Below are positions 14,791-22,420 of a DNA stretch of 32,159 nucleotides, one piece after another. The position numbers and the translations under genes are program-made. The DNA comes from Bacillus sp. J33. GTDB lineage: Bacteria > Bacillota > Bacilli > Bacillales > Cytobacillaceae. How positions within the stretch are numbered: position 1 is the first letter of the stretch; each line of letters starts with the position of its first letter. The stretch lies in assembly GCF_000518885.1 (NCBI RefSeq), contig NZ_JAEL01000066.1, positions 1 to 32,159 of the forward strand, in the 5' to 3' direction. The notes beneath the pieces were generated by a model, which was not told the origin of the DNA, searched no databases, and saw only the letters and a program-made list of their open reading frames with translations.

Positions 14791-15759
14791 ATGAGAGAGG
14801 AAGAAAAGAAACAGTCTTCTCAAAATTCCAGCTTTAAACGCTTTATGAAAAAGCGGTGGGCATTCCCAGCTATCTACATTGCAAGTGCAGCAATCATTCT
14901 AACCGGTGTTCTTTGGTACCAAAGCAGCGACAACGCTACAGACACAGACAGCTACGACTACGAAGCCACTGATATTACCGGAAAGAAGTACGATGAGCCA
15001 GCATTGGAAGTTAACCGTGCTATGGAAAACTTTGTAATGCCTGTTAAAGATCCAGATTCAGCTGTCATTCAAAAACAATTCTATGACTATGACGGCAAAC
15101 CGGAAGAACAGGAAGCTGCTCTAGTATTTTACAATAACACATACCATCCGAACACGGGTATTGATATTGCCACAAAGGATGGAGAAACGTTTAATGTACT
15201 TGCTGCATTAAGCGGAAAAGTTACTAAGGTTGAAGAAGATGCACTGTTGGGCAATGTCATTGAAGTTGAGCATGACAAAGGAATTGTAACACAATATCAA
15301 TCTGTTACAGAGATGAATGTTAAGGTTGGCGACCAGGTAGAACAAGGTGATGTCCTTGCTAAAGCAGGCGAAAGCTTGTTTAATGAAGAAGCAGGCGTTC
15401 ACGTGCACTTTGAAATCCGCAAAGATGGACTGCCTGTCAATCCGCTTGATTACTTCAATAAGCCGCTTAGCGCTTTACAGGAGTTAGACACAACTGATCA
15501 AAAAGATGCTGCTGATAACAGCGGTGCAACGGAAGAAAACGATGAAGCTGCTCCTTCTGAGGACGAGTCTGCGGAGGATTCTGGCAAAACAGAAGAAGAA
15601 GGTTCTGCTGAAGAATCTGGAACTACTGATGAAAATGCCGGAAACACGGAAGAAGACGAGTCAACTGATACAGAAGAAGATCCAGCTGGAACTTCTGAAG
15701 ACGAAGGTCAAACTGACGACCAGGTTGAAGAAGACACAACTGAATCAACTGACGCATAA
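14791..15759 (+). CDS. spoIIQ: Stage II sporulation protein Q (degenerate LytM domain)
   Basis: A 322-residue forespore membrane protein that binds SpoIIIAH across the septum to form the engulfment ratchet and feeding-tube channel. It has a basic N-terminus, one membrane helix (about 24-42) and a LytM/M23 domain (about 110-220). The metal site is incomplete: the HxxxD motif reads NTGID (Asn121 in place of His, Asp125 kept), while HVH (204-206) is intact, so it is probably not an active peptidase, as in B. subtilis SpoIIQ. Residues ~230-322 are a long tail made mostly of Glu, Asp, Ser, Thr and Gly, which makes the protein longer than B. subtilis SpoIIQ (283). GAGGTGATG precedes the ATG. Confidence 0.95.
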   Translation: MREEEKKQSSQNSSFKRFMKKRWAFPAIYIASAAIILTGVLWYQSSDNATDTDSYDYEATDITGKKYDEPALEVNRAMENFVMPVKDPDSAVIQKQFYDYDGKPEEQEAALVFYNNTYHPNTGIDIATKDGETFNVLAALSGKVTKVEEDALLGNVIEVEHDKGIVTQYQSVTEMNVKVGDQVEQGDVLAKAGESLFNEEAGVHVHFEIRKDGLPVNPLDYFNKPLSALQELDTTDQKDAADNSGATEENDEAAPSEDESAEDSGKTEEEGSAEESGTTDENAGNTEEDESTDTEEDPAGTSEDEGQTDDQVEEDTTESTDA

Positions 15760-15766
15760 TATGATG

Positions 15767-15794
15767 GAGTCCGCCAGATTGGCGGGCTCTTTTT
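15767..15794 (+). terminator. Terminator after spoIIQ
   Basis: GAGTCCGCCA (15767-15776) pairs with TGGCGGGCTC (15780-15789), 10 bp with one G-U pair and a GAT loop, followed by TTTTT. Confidence 0.92.
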
Positions 15795-15827
15795 GATGTT
15801 AGGGGGCAGTCATCCCTTCGTAAAATT

Positions 15828-15856
15828 TCGACAATTCCGCCATATTCCTGTATAAT
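15828..15856 (+). promoter_or_regulatory. SigA promoter for pcp
   Basis: TCGACA (15828-15833), a 17-base spacer and perfect TATAAT (15851-15856), about 40 bases upstream of the pcp ATG. Confidence 0.75.
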
Positions 15857-15896
15857 ATTTCGATAGGCGAAAAGTTATACAGGGGGACGTGAACAT

Positions 15897-16502
15897 ATGA
15901 AAAAGCTGCTTTTAACGGGTTTTGAACCCTTTTTGGACTATCCGATTAATCCTACTGAAATCATTGTGAAGGAGCTGGATGGAAAAAGGATTGGAAACTA
16001 TGAAATTAAAGGACTTCATTTACCAGTAGATTTTGAGCAGGGACCTAAGAAAATAGTAGAAGCCGCTGCTTCGGAAAAGCCGGATGCGGTTATTTCTTTA
16101 GGGCTTGCTGCGGGGCGTACGGCTATTACGCCTGAAAGAATTGCTATTAACTGCCAGGACGGGGAACCGGATAATAGCGGGTTCAGCCCAGAGGATAAAC
16201 GCATAGAGGAAAATGGCCCCGATGGATATTTTTCAACTCTTCCAATCCGCAGAATGGTTAATAGCCTAAAAGAGTCAGGCTATCCATCCTCCATCTCCAA
16301 TACAGCGGGAACCTATTTATGCAATAATGTCATGTATTCAGTTCTTCATGAATTAAAGGCAGCAGGCAGAAACATACCTGCAGGTTTTGTGCATATTCCT
16401 GCTTCCCATGCTTTGGCAGCTGCCAGCAAAAAGAGCATGGCAAGCTGGTCTGATGCGGATTTGCTGAAGGCAATCACAATAATAATAGAAGTACTAGATT
16501 GA
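15897..16502 (+). CDS. pcp: Pyroglutamyl-peptidase I (peptidase C15)
   Basis: A 201-residue cytoplasmic cysteine peptidase that removes N-terminal pyroglutamate from peptides. The catalytic triad is visible: Glu80 in TAITPERIAIN, Cys142 in SNTAGTYLCNNVMY and His166 in GFVHIPASH. The N-terminal LLTGFEPF motif is typical of the family. ATG 15897 follows AGGGGGACG. It has a SigA promoter close upstream and a terminator directly after the stop, so it is monocistronic. Confidence 0.96.
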   Translation: MKKLLLTGFEPFLDYPINPTEIIVKELDGKRIGNYEIKGLHLPVDFEQGPKKIVEAAASEKPDAVISLGLAAGRTAITPERIAINCQDGEPDNSGFSPEDKRIEENGPDGYFSTLPIRRMVNSLKESGYPSSISNTAGTYLCNNVMYSVLHELKAAGRNIPAGFVHIPASHALAAASKKSMASWSDADLLKAITIIIEVLD

Positions 16503-16530
16503 GGAGCCAAATGTACCTGGCTCCTTTTCT
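16503..16530 (+). terminator. Terminator after pcp
   Basis: GGAGCCA (16503-16509) pairs with TGGCTCC (16518-16524), followed by TTTTCT. The left arm begins at the stop codon. Confidence 0.85.
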
Positions 16531-16583
16531 CGTTTGGTTAGGAAATTATAAAATCCAATCAGTTGAACAACTTTGTGAAAAGT

Positions 16584-16895
16584 TGTCTGCATCTAGCTCC
16601 AGCGCCTAGCCAGTTTTCATCCCGTATAGGCTCCCTTGAATATCTTGCGAGGAGCATGATTCGGAGAATGATGCTTCGAGCAGCTCGGGTCATAAGCCAA
16701 ATCACTCCAGAAATCAGGACAAGGAAGGCTTCGGCAGCGATACATCGCCCGACCAAAGCGAGCTTTGGGAGGTTTCCTGCGTGATTCGTCTTATGCCTGT
16801 CGGACTTGCACAGGATGTGCTGGCTTCTGCGTTCGCCACAGGACGTGGCGGTTTTTAGCTGAAGTTCCTATGGCAAGGCGCTTCCGCTTTTGTTC
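16584..16895 (+). repeat. Composite intergenic repeat, about 310 bp
   Basis: It starts TGTCTGCATCTAGCTCCAGC and ends GGCAAGGCGCTTCCGCTTTT. Outer arms AGCGCCT (16601-16607) and AGGCGCT (16876-16882) are perfect inverted repeats. Inside are CATAAG/CTTATG arms, a CCAAAG-CGAG-CTTTGG hairpin and a CGCCACAGGACGTGGCG hairpin. From memory, the ends resemble a repeat common in intergenic regions of Bacillus/Cytobacillus-type genomes, and I judge this to be a diverged copy. GC content is higher than in the flanks, and no plausible ribosome-binding site or protein is present. The rest of the gap 16896-17088 is AT-rich with nothing recognisable. Confidence 0.65.
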
Positions 16896-17088
16896 TGTTA
16901 AATTAAACTATCGCTATAATAATTTACAATTAGGTTGTTATTACCGCTATAGTGTTTTCCTCTAATACCCTAAAGGCTTATAAATGATGAAAAGGATGCA
17001 TAACATTGTAAAAACCATGCCTGCCAATGCTTAAAGCCTCCTAGTATGAATTTTTACAAAAAAAAATAAATATATTTACAGCATGTAC

Positions 17089-17117
17089 TTGACCTGGAAT
17101 TAATTTTTGTACATAAT
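17089..17117 (+). promoter_or_regulatory. SigA promoter of the transport operon
   Basis: TTGACC (17089-17094), a 17-base spacer and CATAAT (17112-17117). The first ORF of the operon starts about 120 bases downstream. Confidence 0.75.
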
Positions 17118-17203
17118 GAAGTATAAATTTTCTTAAAATTTAGTTAAATCAGAAAAAACATCCGGACGGCCACCGCAAACTTAAAGCAGAAAGCGACAAA
17201 AAA

Positions 17204-17217
17204 TGATAGCGCTTTCT
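17204..17217 (+). promoter_or_regulatory. Putative CcpA operator (cre)
   Basis: TGATAGCGCTTTCT fits the degenerate cre pattern TGWNANCGNTNWCA at all but the last base. It lies about 80 bases after the predicted transcription start and before the first start codon, a place where CcpA acts as a roadblock. The same segment can form a hairpin: AGAAAGCG (17188-17195) with CGCTTTCT (17210-17217). Confidence 0.55.
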
Positions 17218-17236
17218 TAAAAAGGGGGAAACAAAT

Positions 17237-17419
17237 TTGCTTACTTTAATGTCTATGATGGTGATCACCGGTGTCTGCCTTTTTCTTGCTTTAAGAAAGA
17301 AAAGGCCGATCTTCCTGGCGATACCCTTCCTGTCGATTTTTGCCTACTTCCTCGTTCAAATCATCCTTGTTCCCGCACCATTTATGGATACAGTCAAATT
17401 CATCTTCAGTCTAAGGTAA
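17237..17419 (+). CDS. Small two-helix membrane protein, unknown
   Basis: A 60-residue protein read from a TTG start, 7 bases after AGGGGGA (17223-17229). Two hydrophobic helices (about 3-18 and 24-48) are separated by a basic turn ALRKKRP, and the tail is short. I do not recognise the family. Its strong Shine-Dalgarno, its place directly behind the promoter and cre site, and its being followed by the symporter genes suggest a real first gene of the operon, perhaps an accessory membrane peptide. A 9-bp hairpin CCGGGTCCG / CGGATCCGG (about 17433-17457) without a T-run follows and might set relative expression of the genes. Confidence 0.6.
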   Translation: MLTLMSMMVITGVCLFLALRKKRPIFLAIPFLSIFAYFLVQIILVPAPFMDTVKFIFSLR

Positions 17420-17575
17420 TATTTTTTCCGGGTCCGTTTTAAGCGGATCCGGTGAAATAGCAGCGTATTCTGCTGCAGTTATTTTCCAAAAGGAGTGGTT
17501 TTCTCACGCTGAAAATCTGTTAATCAGCCATTATTCATTCATGTTAATTCAATCATTCTAACCGGGGGTGGAGTT

Positions 17576-17878
17576 GTGAAGAAAATTGATAAGAAAGTAG
17601 CAGACGGTTATTTTCGTGAAAAGACTCGGAATATGATCATTTATTTTGCTATTGGTTTTCTGGTTTCCTTTGGAGCGGTCTTATTTGCAGAGCCTCTAAG
17701 CGACATCACGATTAATGGTTTCCCGTTCCATTACTTCATGGGAGCGCAGGGAGCTGTTCTGACTTTTATTATTTTGCTGTTTGTTAATGCGAAAATGGGT
17801 GACGCAATTGACCGGAAATATGGGATTGACGAAGAAAAGAATAAACAGATCAGTTCCGGAAAAGTGCTTGATCATTAA
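17576..17878 (+). CDS. DUF4212 protein, sodium:solute symporter small subunit
   Basis: A 100-residue protein with two membrane helices (about 20-40 and 55-75), an N-terminal basic region and a charged C-terminus. The segments GFLVSFGAVLFAEPL, NGFPFHYFMGAQGAVLTF and DAIDRKYGIDEE match the DUF4212 family, which is found next to large SSS-family symporters and is taken to be their small subunit. The start is GTG 17576 with GGGGGTG at 17564-17570; no ATG is suitably placed. The symporter starts 98 bases downstream. Confidence 0.85.
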   Translation: MKKIDKKVADGYFREKTRNMIIYFAIGFLVSFGAVLFAEPLSDITINGFPFHYFMGAQGAVLTFIILLFVNAKMGDAIDRKYGIDEEKNKQISSGKVLDH

Positions 17879-17975
17879 TCAGAAAAAAATGAGCGGCTGT
17901 TCAAGCCGGATTTAAATTAGAGAAATAAAAGGGGCGTCATAAAAAAATATTGAACCTGAAAAAGGGGGATGGCAG

Positions 17976-19646
17976 TTGGATACACAATTTTTGGTCTCAT
18001 TATCCATTATTTTAGCCACATTCGCTTTATATATTGGAATTGCCATATATAACAAAGCAAAAGCAACATCAGATTTCTATGTGGCCGGACGGGGAATCCC
18101 GCCAATTTTTAACGGGATGGCGATTGGCGCTGACTGGATGAGTGCGGCGTCATTTATCGGTATGGCCGGAACAATCATGCTGCTTGGCTATGATGGCCTT
18201 GCCTATATTATGGGATGGACGGGCGGATATTTGCTGCTGACATTTCTTTTAGCCCCGCAGCTGCGGAAGTACGGGCGTTACACGGTGCCTGAATTTATTG
18301 GTGACCGATTTGACAGTCATACCGCGCGTGTGATTGCCGCAATCTGTACGATCATCATCAGTTTCACATACTCGATTGGCCAGCTTTCCGGGTCCGGAGT
18401 GGTTATTGGCCGCTTATTTGAAATTGACGCTAAGCTTGGAACAATGATTGGCGTTGTACTTATTGCCTTTTATGCTGCTTTTGGCGGTATGAAGGGGATC
18501 ACATGGACACAGGTAGCCCAATATGTCATTTTAATTATTGCATACATCATTCCAGTTGTTTTCATGTCCCTGCAAATTACAGGAAATCCGGCACCATGGC
18601 TTTCATATGGAGAGCTTGTCGGAAAAATGGGTGAACTCGATCGGGAGCTGGGAATCTCGGAATACTTTGCGCCATTTACAAATGGAACAAAGTGGCAGTT
18701 TTTAGCGCTGATGTTTACGCTGATGGCCGGAACAGCAGGCCTTCCGCACGTAATTGTCCGATTCTATACGGTTTCGACGATGAAGGCAGCGCGCTGGTCC
18801 GGTGCATGGGCATTGCTATTCATCGGTTTGCTGTACTTAACAGCTCCTGCTTACGCTGCATTCTCCCGCTTCATCCTCATGACAAAGGTTGCGGGAAGCA
18901 AAATTACAGAATTGCCTGGATGGACAAAAACATGGGTGGATACAGGCAAGCTTCAAGTAGCGGATGCCAATGGTGACGGCATTCTTCAGTGGAACGAGCT
19001 AATTATTTCCAACGATATTGTCGTTATGGCAACGCCGGAAATTGCAAACCTTGGTTTGTTTGTCATCGGTCTAGTGGCTGCAGGTGCGATGGCGGCAGCA
19101 TTATCAACTGCCGGCGGTTTAATGATTGCCATTTCCTCTGCATTTGCACATGATATTTTCTATCGCGTATTGAAGCCGAATTCAACTGAAAAAACACGTC
19201 TAGCAGTTGCTCGCTGGTCTATTGTGACAGCAACCTTATTGGCTGGTCTTATCGCGCTTAACCCACCAGGAGCGATTACGCAAATTGTTGCCTGGGCATT
19301 TGCGCTCGCGACAGGAACGTTCTTCCCGGCTCTGGTATTGGGTGTATGGTGGAAGCGCTCCAATTCACAAGGTGTTATTGCCGGACTGCTCGTTGGTTTA
19401 GGTGTTACATTGGGTTACATTTTCGCAGCGAAATATGGCGGCTTTACGATACTTGGCATCATTGATACAGGAGCGGGCGTATTCGGGGCAGCAGCTGCAT
19501 TTATCGCCAACATCGTGGTTTCCCTTATGACTGCAGCTCCTTCACAGAAGATTCAGGATGAAGTAATGGATCTTCGCTATCCTGAGCAAATGGTTTACAA
19601 AAACGGCGATGTCTGGATCAATGACGATGGATCCAAATCAGTATAA
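17976..19646 (+). CDS. Sodium:solute symporter, VC_2705-like / ActP-related
   Basis: A 556-residue SSS-family transporter with about 13 membrane helices. The N-terminal SDFYVAGRGIPPIFNGMAIG and ADWMSAASFIGMAG segments and the central AGTAGLPHVIVRFYTV segment are typical of the subfamily that includes acetate permease ActP. With a DUF4212 partner it fits the two-component VC_2705-type group. The likely substrate is a small monocarboxylate such as acetate; this is inference. Residues 330-341 (DANGDGILQWNE, bases 18963-18998) match a complete EF-hand calcium loop, set in a hydrophilic loop between membrane helices. The start is TTG 17976 after AAAGGGGGATGG. The end overlaps the next gene. Confidence 0.9.
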   Translation: MDTQFLVSLSIILATFALYIGIAIYNKAKATSDFYVAGRGIPPIFNGMAIGADWMSAASFIGMAGTIMLLGYDGLAYIMGWTGGYLLLTFLLAPQLRKYGRYTVPEFIGDRFDSHTARVIAAICTIIISFTYSIGQLSGSGVVIGRLFEIDAKLGTMIGVVLIAFYAAFGGMKGITWTQVAQYVILIIAYIIPVVFMSLQITGNPAPWLSYGELVGKMGELDRELGISEYFAPFTNGTKWQFLALMFTLMAGTAGLPHVIVRFYTVSTMKAARWSGAWALLFIGLLYLTAPAYAAFSRFILMTKVAGSKITELPGWTKTWVDTGKLQVADANGDGILQWNELIISNDIVVMATPEIANLGLFVIGLVAAGAMAAALSTAGGLMIAISSAFAHDIFYRVLKPNSTEKTRLAVARWSIVTATLLAGLIALNPPGAITQIVAWAFALATGTFFPALVLGVWWKRSNSQGVIAGLLVGLGVTLGYIFAAKYGGFTILGIIDTGAGVFGAAAAFIANIVVSLMTAAPSQKIQDEVMDLRYPEQMVYKNGDVWINDDGSKSV

Positions 19647-21531
19647 TTTATACAATCTCGAGGCTGTGCGGTTCCACCCTTTTTTTAGAGGGGTGGACTC
19701 TGACACGGCCCTTTCACTTATCTCACTATGTGAAGTCCGCCATTTTGAGAAAAATGAAATCATGCTGAAAAAAGATAAACCCCGGGAAGGCCTTCTGCTC
19801 ATATTGGAAGGTCTTTCAGAGGTTTTTGTAAAGAATGAACACAACGGAAGATCAGAAGTGCTGGAAATGGTCCAAAAAGGTGAAATGATTGGATTTTCCA
19901 GTCTTGCTGACTTCCTCGGGGTATCCAGGCAGGTGAAAGTGGAAGTGATGGTTGAAGTCAAAGCAGTTAGTGCTGTTAAGGCGATGTTTATCCCGTTTGA
20001 AGTGGTCACCAGAAGATGGGAAGACCCGGCTGTTCACGACTATCTGCTTACACAGGTCGCCATCCGCTTGAAGGATATTTATACCTCACTTGCTGAACAG
20101 GTAAAGCTCGCTACTGATTACGGAGAAAATGAGGCATTTATGGTCCGTGTCCAGGATGTGATGAGTGAAGAGGTAGCTGCTGTAAGCCCCAGGGCAACCG
20201 TTCAGGAGGCAGCCCAGCTGATGCATGAAAAAAGAACAAGTTCTGTTCTGGTTACAGAAAAAGAGTCATTAAAAGGGATTATTACAGAAAGAGATATGGT
20301 TGAACGGGTGGTAGCCAGGGGAATCAAGCTGTCAGCAGAAGCCGGGACGATTATGACACCGGAGCCGGTCTCCATATCGAGGTCCGCTTATTATTATGAC
20401 GCTATTTCACTAATCTTTTCGAAAGGAATTAAACACTTGCCGGTTGTAGAAGATTCCAAAGTAGTGGGCATTGTGACTCTATCGGATTTATTGAGAAAGA
20501 AAAACGAGAATGTGATGAAAACCATTCAAAAGATCGAGCAGGCGGACAGGGAAAGCCTCCCTCAGGTGAAAACGGCAATATATGATGTTATCGACACGCT
20601 TATTAGAGATAAGGTTCCTGCTTTGAAAATATTAGAAATGATAACAAGGCTATATGATCGCCTTGCGGGCCGAATAGCAGAGCTCTCCATTAAAAATCTG
20701 GAGGCCAAAGGGAAGCAAGCACCTTGCGGGTTTGCCTTCTATCAAATGGGCAGCAGCGGCCGGGGAGAGCAGTTTATGCTTACCGACCAGGACCATTTTT
20801 TAATCTATGAAAAAGGAGAGGCATCTTCCTATTTTGCAGAACTCGGAAAAGAGATTACAGCTAATATGGAAGCAGCCGGGTATGCCCGCTGCAAAGGATT
20901 AATGATGTGCAGTGAAAAGAATTGGCGCGGCTCAATGGATGAATGGGGAGAAAGGGTCCGAAAATGGATGCTCCAATCTACTAACGAAAATCTATTATTA
21001 GCACAAAATTTTTTCTCATATCGGCTGATCTACGGCAGTGAAATGCTGCATGCCCATTTTGAAAGAATGATTGCTGAGCAGATGAAAAGATCCAGGATTT
21101 TTTTATACCGGCTCACGCAGCTTGAAAAGGAAAATCAGATTCCTACACTCGATCAGCCAATCCGTTCTTTATTTAAACTTGAACGGAAAAACATTGACAT
21201 GAAAAAAGAGGTGCTTTTTCCATACCATCATAGCCTGCAAATACTTTCTCTCCTGAACGGGAAGCAAACTGGTACCCCCATTGAAAAAATAGATTTTTTA
21301 AAAGAGAGGAAGGTATTTTCCAAGGAGTATGCTTTTGATTTAAAAGAGGCAGTGAACACCATTTTGACCATGTATATCACCCAGCGCTGGCAGCAGGCAA
21401 AAGCGGGCAATGAACTAACTTCCACTGTATCGTTTGCAAGGCTGTCTACACGTGAAAAAGAAGAATTGATATTAAGCTTGAAAACATTAAGAGAGCTGCA
21501 AAGCCAAGTGTTTGCACACTTTTCTGTATAG
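19627..21531 (+). CDS. cNMP-binding / CBS / DUF294 nucleotidyltransferase-like protein
   Basis: A ~634-residue cytoplasmic protein with, in order: a cyclic-nucleotide-binding-like domain (about 15-130), two CBS domains (about 174-290, VQDVMSEEVAAVSP and IMTPEPVSISRSA), and a DUF294 putative nucleotidyltransferase with MGSSGRGEQ and TDQDH (about 374-390, Asp387 and Asp389 as likely metal ligands), then the DUF294 C-terminal region. The layout resembles GlnD-type regulators and fits a sensor or modifier of the transport system. The start is uncertain: ATGs at 19609, 19621 and 19627 are in frame within the symporter gene, none with a clear ribosome-binding site, so coupling by overlap is likely. 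Ligand and target are unknown. Confidence 0.88.
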   Translation: MDPNQYNLYNLEAVRFHPFFRGVDSDTALSLISLCEVRHFEKNEIMLKKDKPREGLLLILEGLSEVFVKNEHNGRSEVLEMVQKGEMIGFSSLADFLGVSRQVKVEVMVEVKAVSAVKAMFIPFEVVTRRWEDPAVHDYLLTQVAIRLKDIYTSLAEQVKLATDYGENEAFMVRVQDVMSEEVAAVSPRATVQEAAQLMHEKRTSSVLVTEKESLKGIITERDMVERVVARGIKLSAEAGTIMTPEPVSISRSAYYYDAISLIFSKGIKHLPVVEDSKVVGIVTLSDLLRKKNENVMKTIQKIEQADRESLPQVKTAIYDVIDTLIRDKVPALKILEMITRLYDRLAGRIAELSIKNLEAKGKQAPCGFAFYQMGSSGRGEQFMLTDQDHFLIYEKGEASSYFAELGKEITANMEAAGYARCKGLMMCSEKNWRGSMDEWGERVRKWMLQSTNENLLLAQNFFSYRLIYGSEMLHAHFERMIAEQMKRSRIFLYRLTQLEKENQIPTLDQPIRSLFKLERKNIDMKKEVLFPYHHSLQILSLLNGKQTGTPIEKIDFLKERKVFSKEYAFDLKEAVNTILTMYITQRWQQAKAGNELTSTVSFARLSTREKEELILSLKTLRELQSQVFAHFSV

Positions 21532-21552
21532 CTCTCCAGAAGGAGGCTGGTA

Positions 21553-22218
21553 ATGCTTTTTCGCAAAAAAAATGTATCTTGTTCCTTAACCTATGAAAAC
21601 ATCCCGTTATCCACCCCTTTGGAAGACTTGCATTTTGTTGTATTTGATACAGAAACAACGGGATTTCAGGTTTCCACTGCCGACCGTATCATTGAAATAG
21701 GGGCAGTTCCAGTGAGGGGACTGGAAGTGTGCGATCAGGATCTTTTTCAAACCTATGTGAACCCAAATCGACAAATTTCTCGGGAAATAAAAGAATTGAC
21801 CTCCATTTCCGAAGAACGGGTAAAAGGAGCTCCGCAAGCCCTGGAGGCAATGATGAGCTTTTTTGATTATGTTGAATCAAGGGAAACTGTCTGCCTGGTT
21901 GGCCACTACGTCAGCTTTGATGCACTGGCAATGAAAAGCGAGTTTAAGCGTGAGAAGGTAGCGTTGAAAAAATTCCTGTCCATCGATACGCTTGATTTGA
22001 TAGGTTTTATTGCCCCTTCGTATGATATGCGGGACCTTGAAAGATACGCAATGGCTTTTGGGACCCGCATTTATGATCGCCACAGTGCAGTGGGAGATGC
22101 ACTAACCACCGCCTATCTATTTGTCGAATTGCTTTTTCAATTCAGGGATAGGGGACATAACACCTGGGGGGAGCTTCTCAAAGCAACAGACAGCCAGATG
22201 AGATCCATGCATTTTTAG
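21553..22218 (+). CDS. DnaQ-like 3'-5' exonuclease domain protein
   Basis: A 221-residue DEDDh-family exonuclease. Catalytic residues are visible: Asp32 and Glu34 in VVFDTETTGF, Asp123 in GHYVSFDALAM, and His177/Asp182 in DRHSAVGDALTTAYLF. It begins 21 bases after the DUF294 gene with AGAAGGAGG before the ATG, so it is cotranscribed with it. DnaQ-like proteins accompany SSS/DUF294 genes in several bacteria. It is more likely a signalling or RNA/DNA-trimming partner than a polymerase proofreading subunit; that is inference. The 22219-22387 stretch after it holds nothing recognisable. Confidence 0.88.
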   Translation: MLFRKKNVSCSLTYENIPLSTPLEDLHFVVFDTETTGFQVSTADRIIEIGAVPVRGLEVCDQDLFQTYVNPNRQISREIKELTSISEERVKGAPQALEAMMSFFDYVESRETVCLVGHYVSFDALAMKSEFKREKVALKKFLSIDTLDLIGFIAPSYDMRDLERYAMAFGTRIYDRHSAVGDALTTAYLFVELLFQFRDRGHNTWGELLKATDSQMRSMHF

Positions 22219-22387
22219 AGAAAAAGCTATGTGGTCGGAATGTTGGTGGGCAGGTGAGCGGTGATGGGTGAGTGGGTTAAAGGGCGGTATTTTTAGAGTG
22301 ATTGAATAGTTCTCACCCAGCTGATGAAAAAAGACAGTGCTGACATGCATTAATAAGTGATGGGCCTGAAATTAGTAACCATACAAC

Positions 22388-22418
22388 AAAGCCGGATCTA
22401 ATAAATCCGGCTTTGTTT
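22388..22418. terminator. Bidirectional terminator between the exonuclease and LysM genes
   Basis: A perfect 10-bp stem AAAGCCGGAT (22388-22397) / ATCCGGCTTT (22405-22414), loop of 7, with GTTT on the plus side and GTTG on the minus side. The minus-strand LysM gene ends 3 bases away. Confidence 0.85.
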
Positions 22419-22420
22419 CA

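Noticed and set aside
16563..16965. ORFs of 65-73 codons in the pcp downstream region
   Set aside because: They lie within the composite repeat, have no ribosome-binding site and no protein-like composition.
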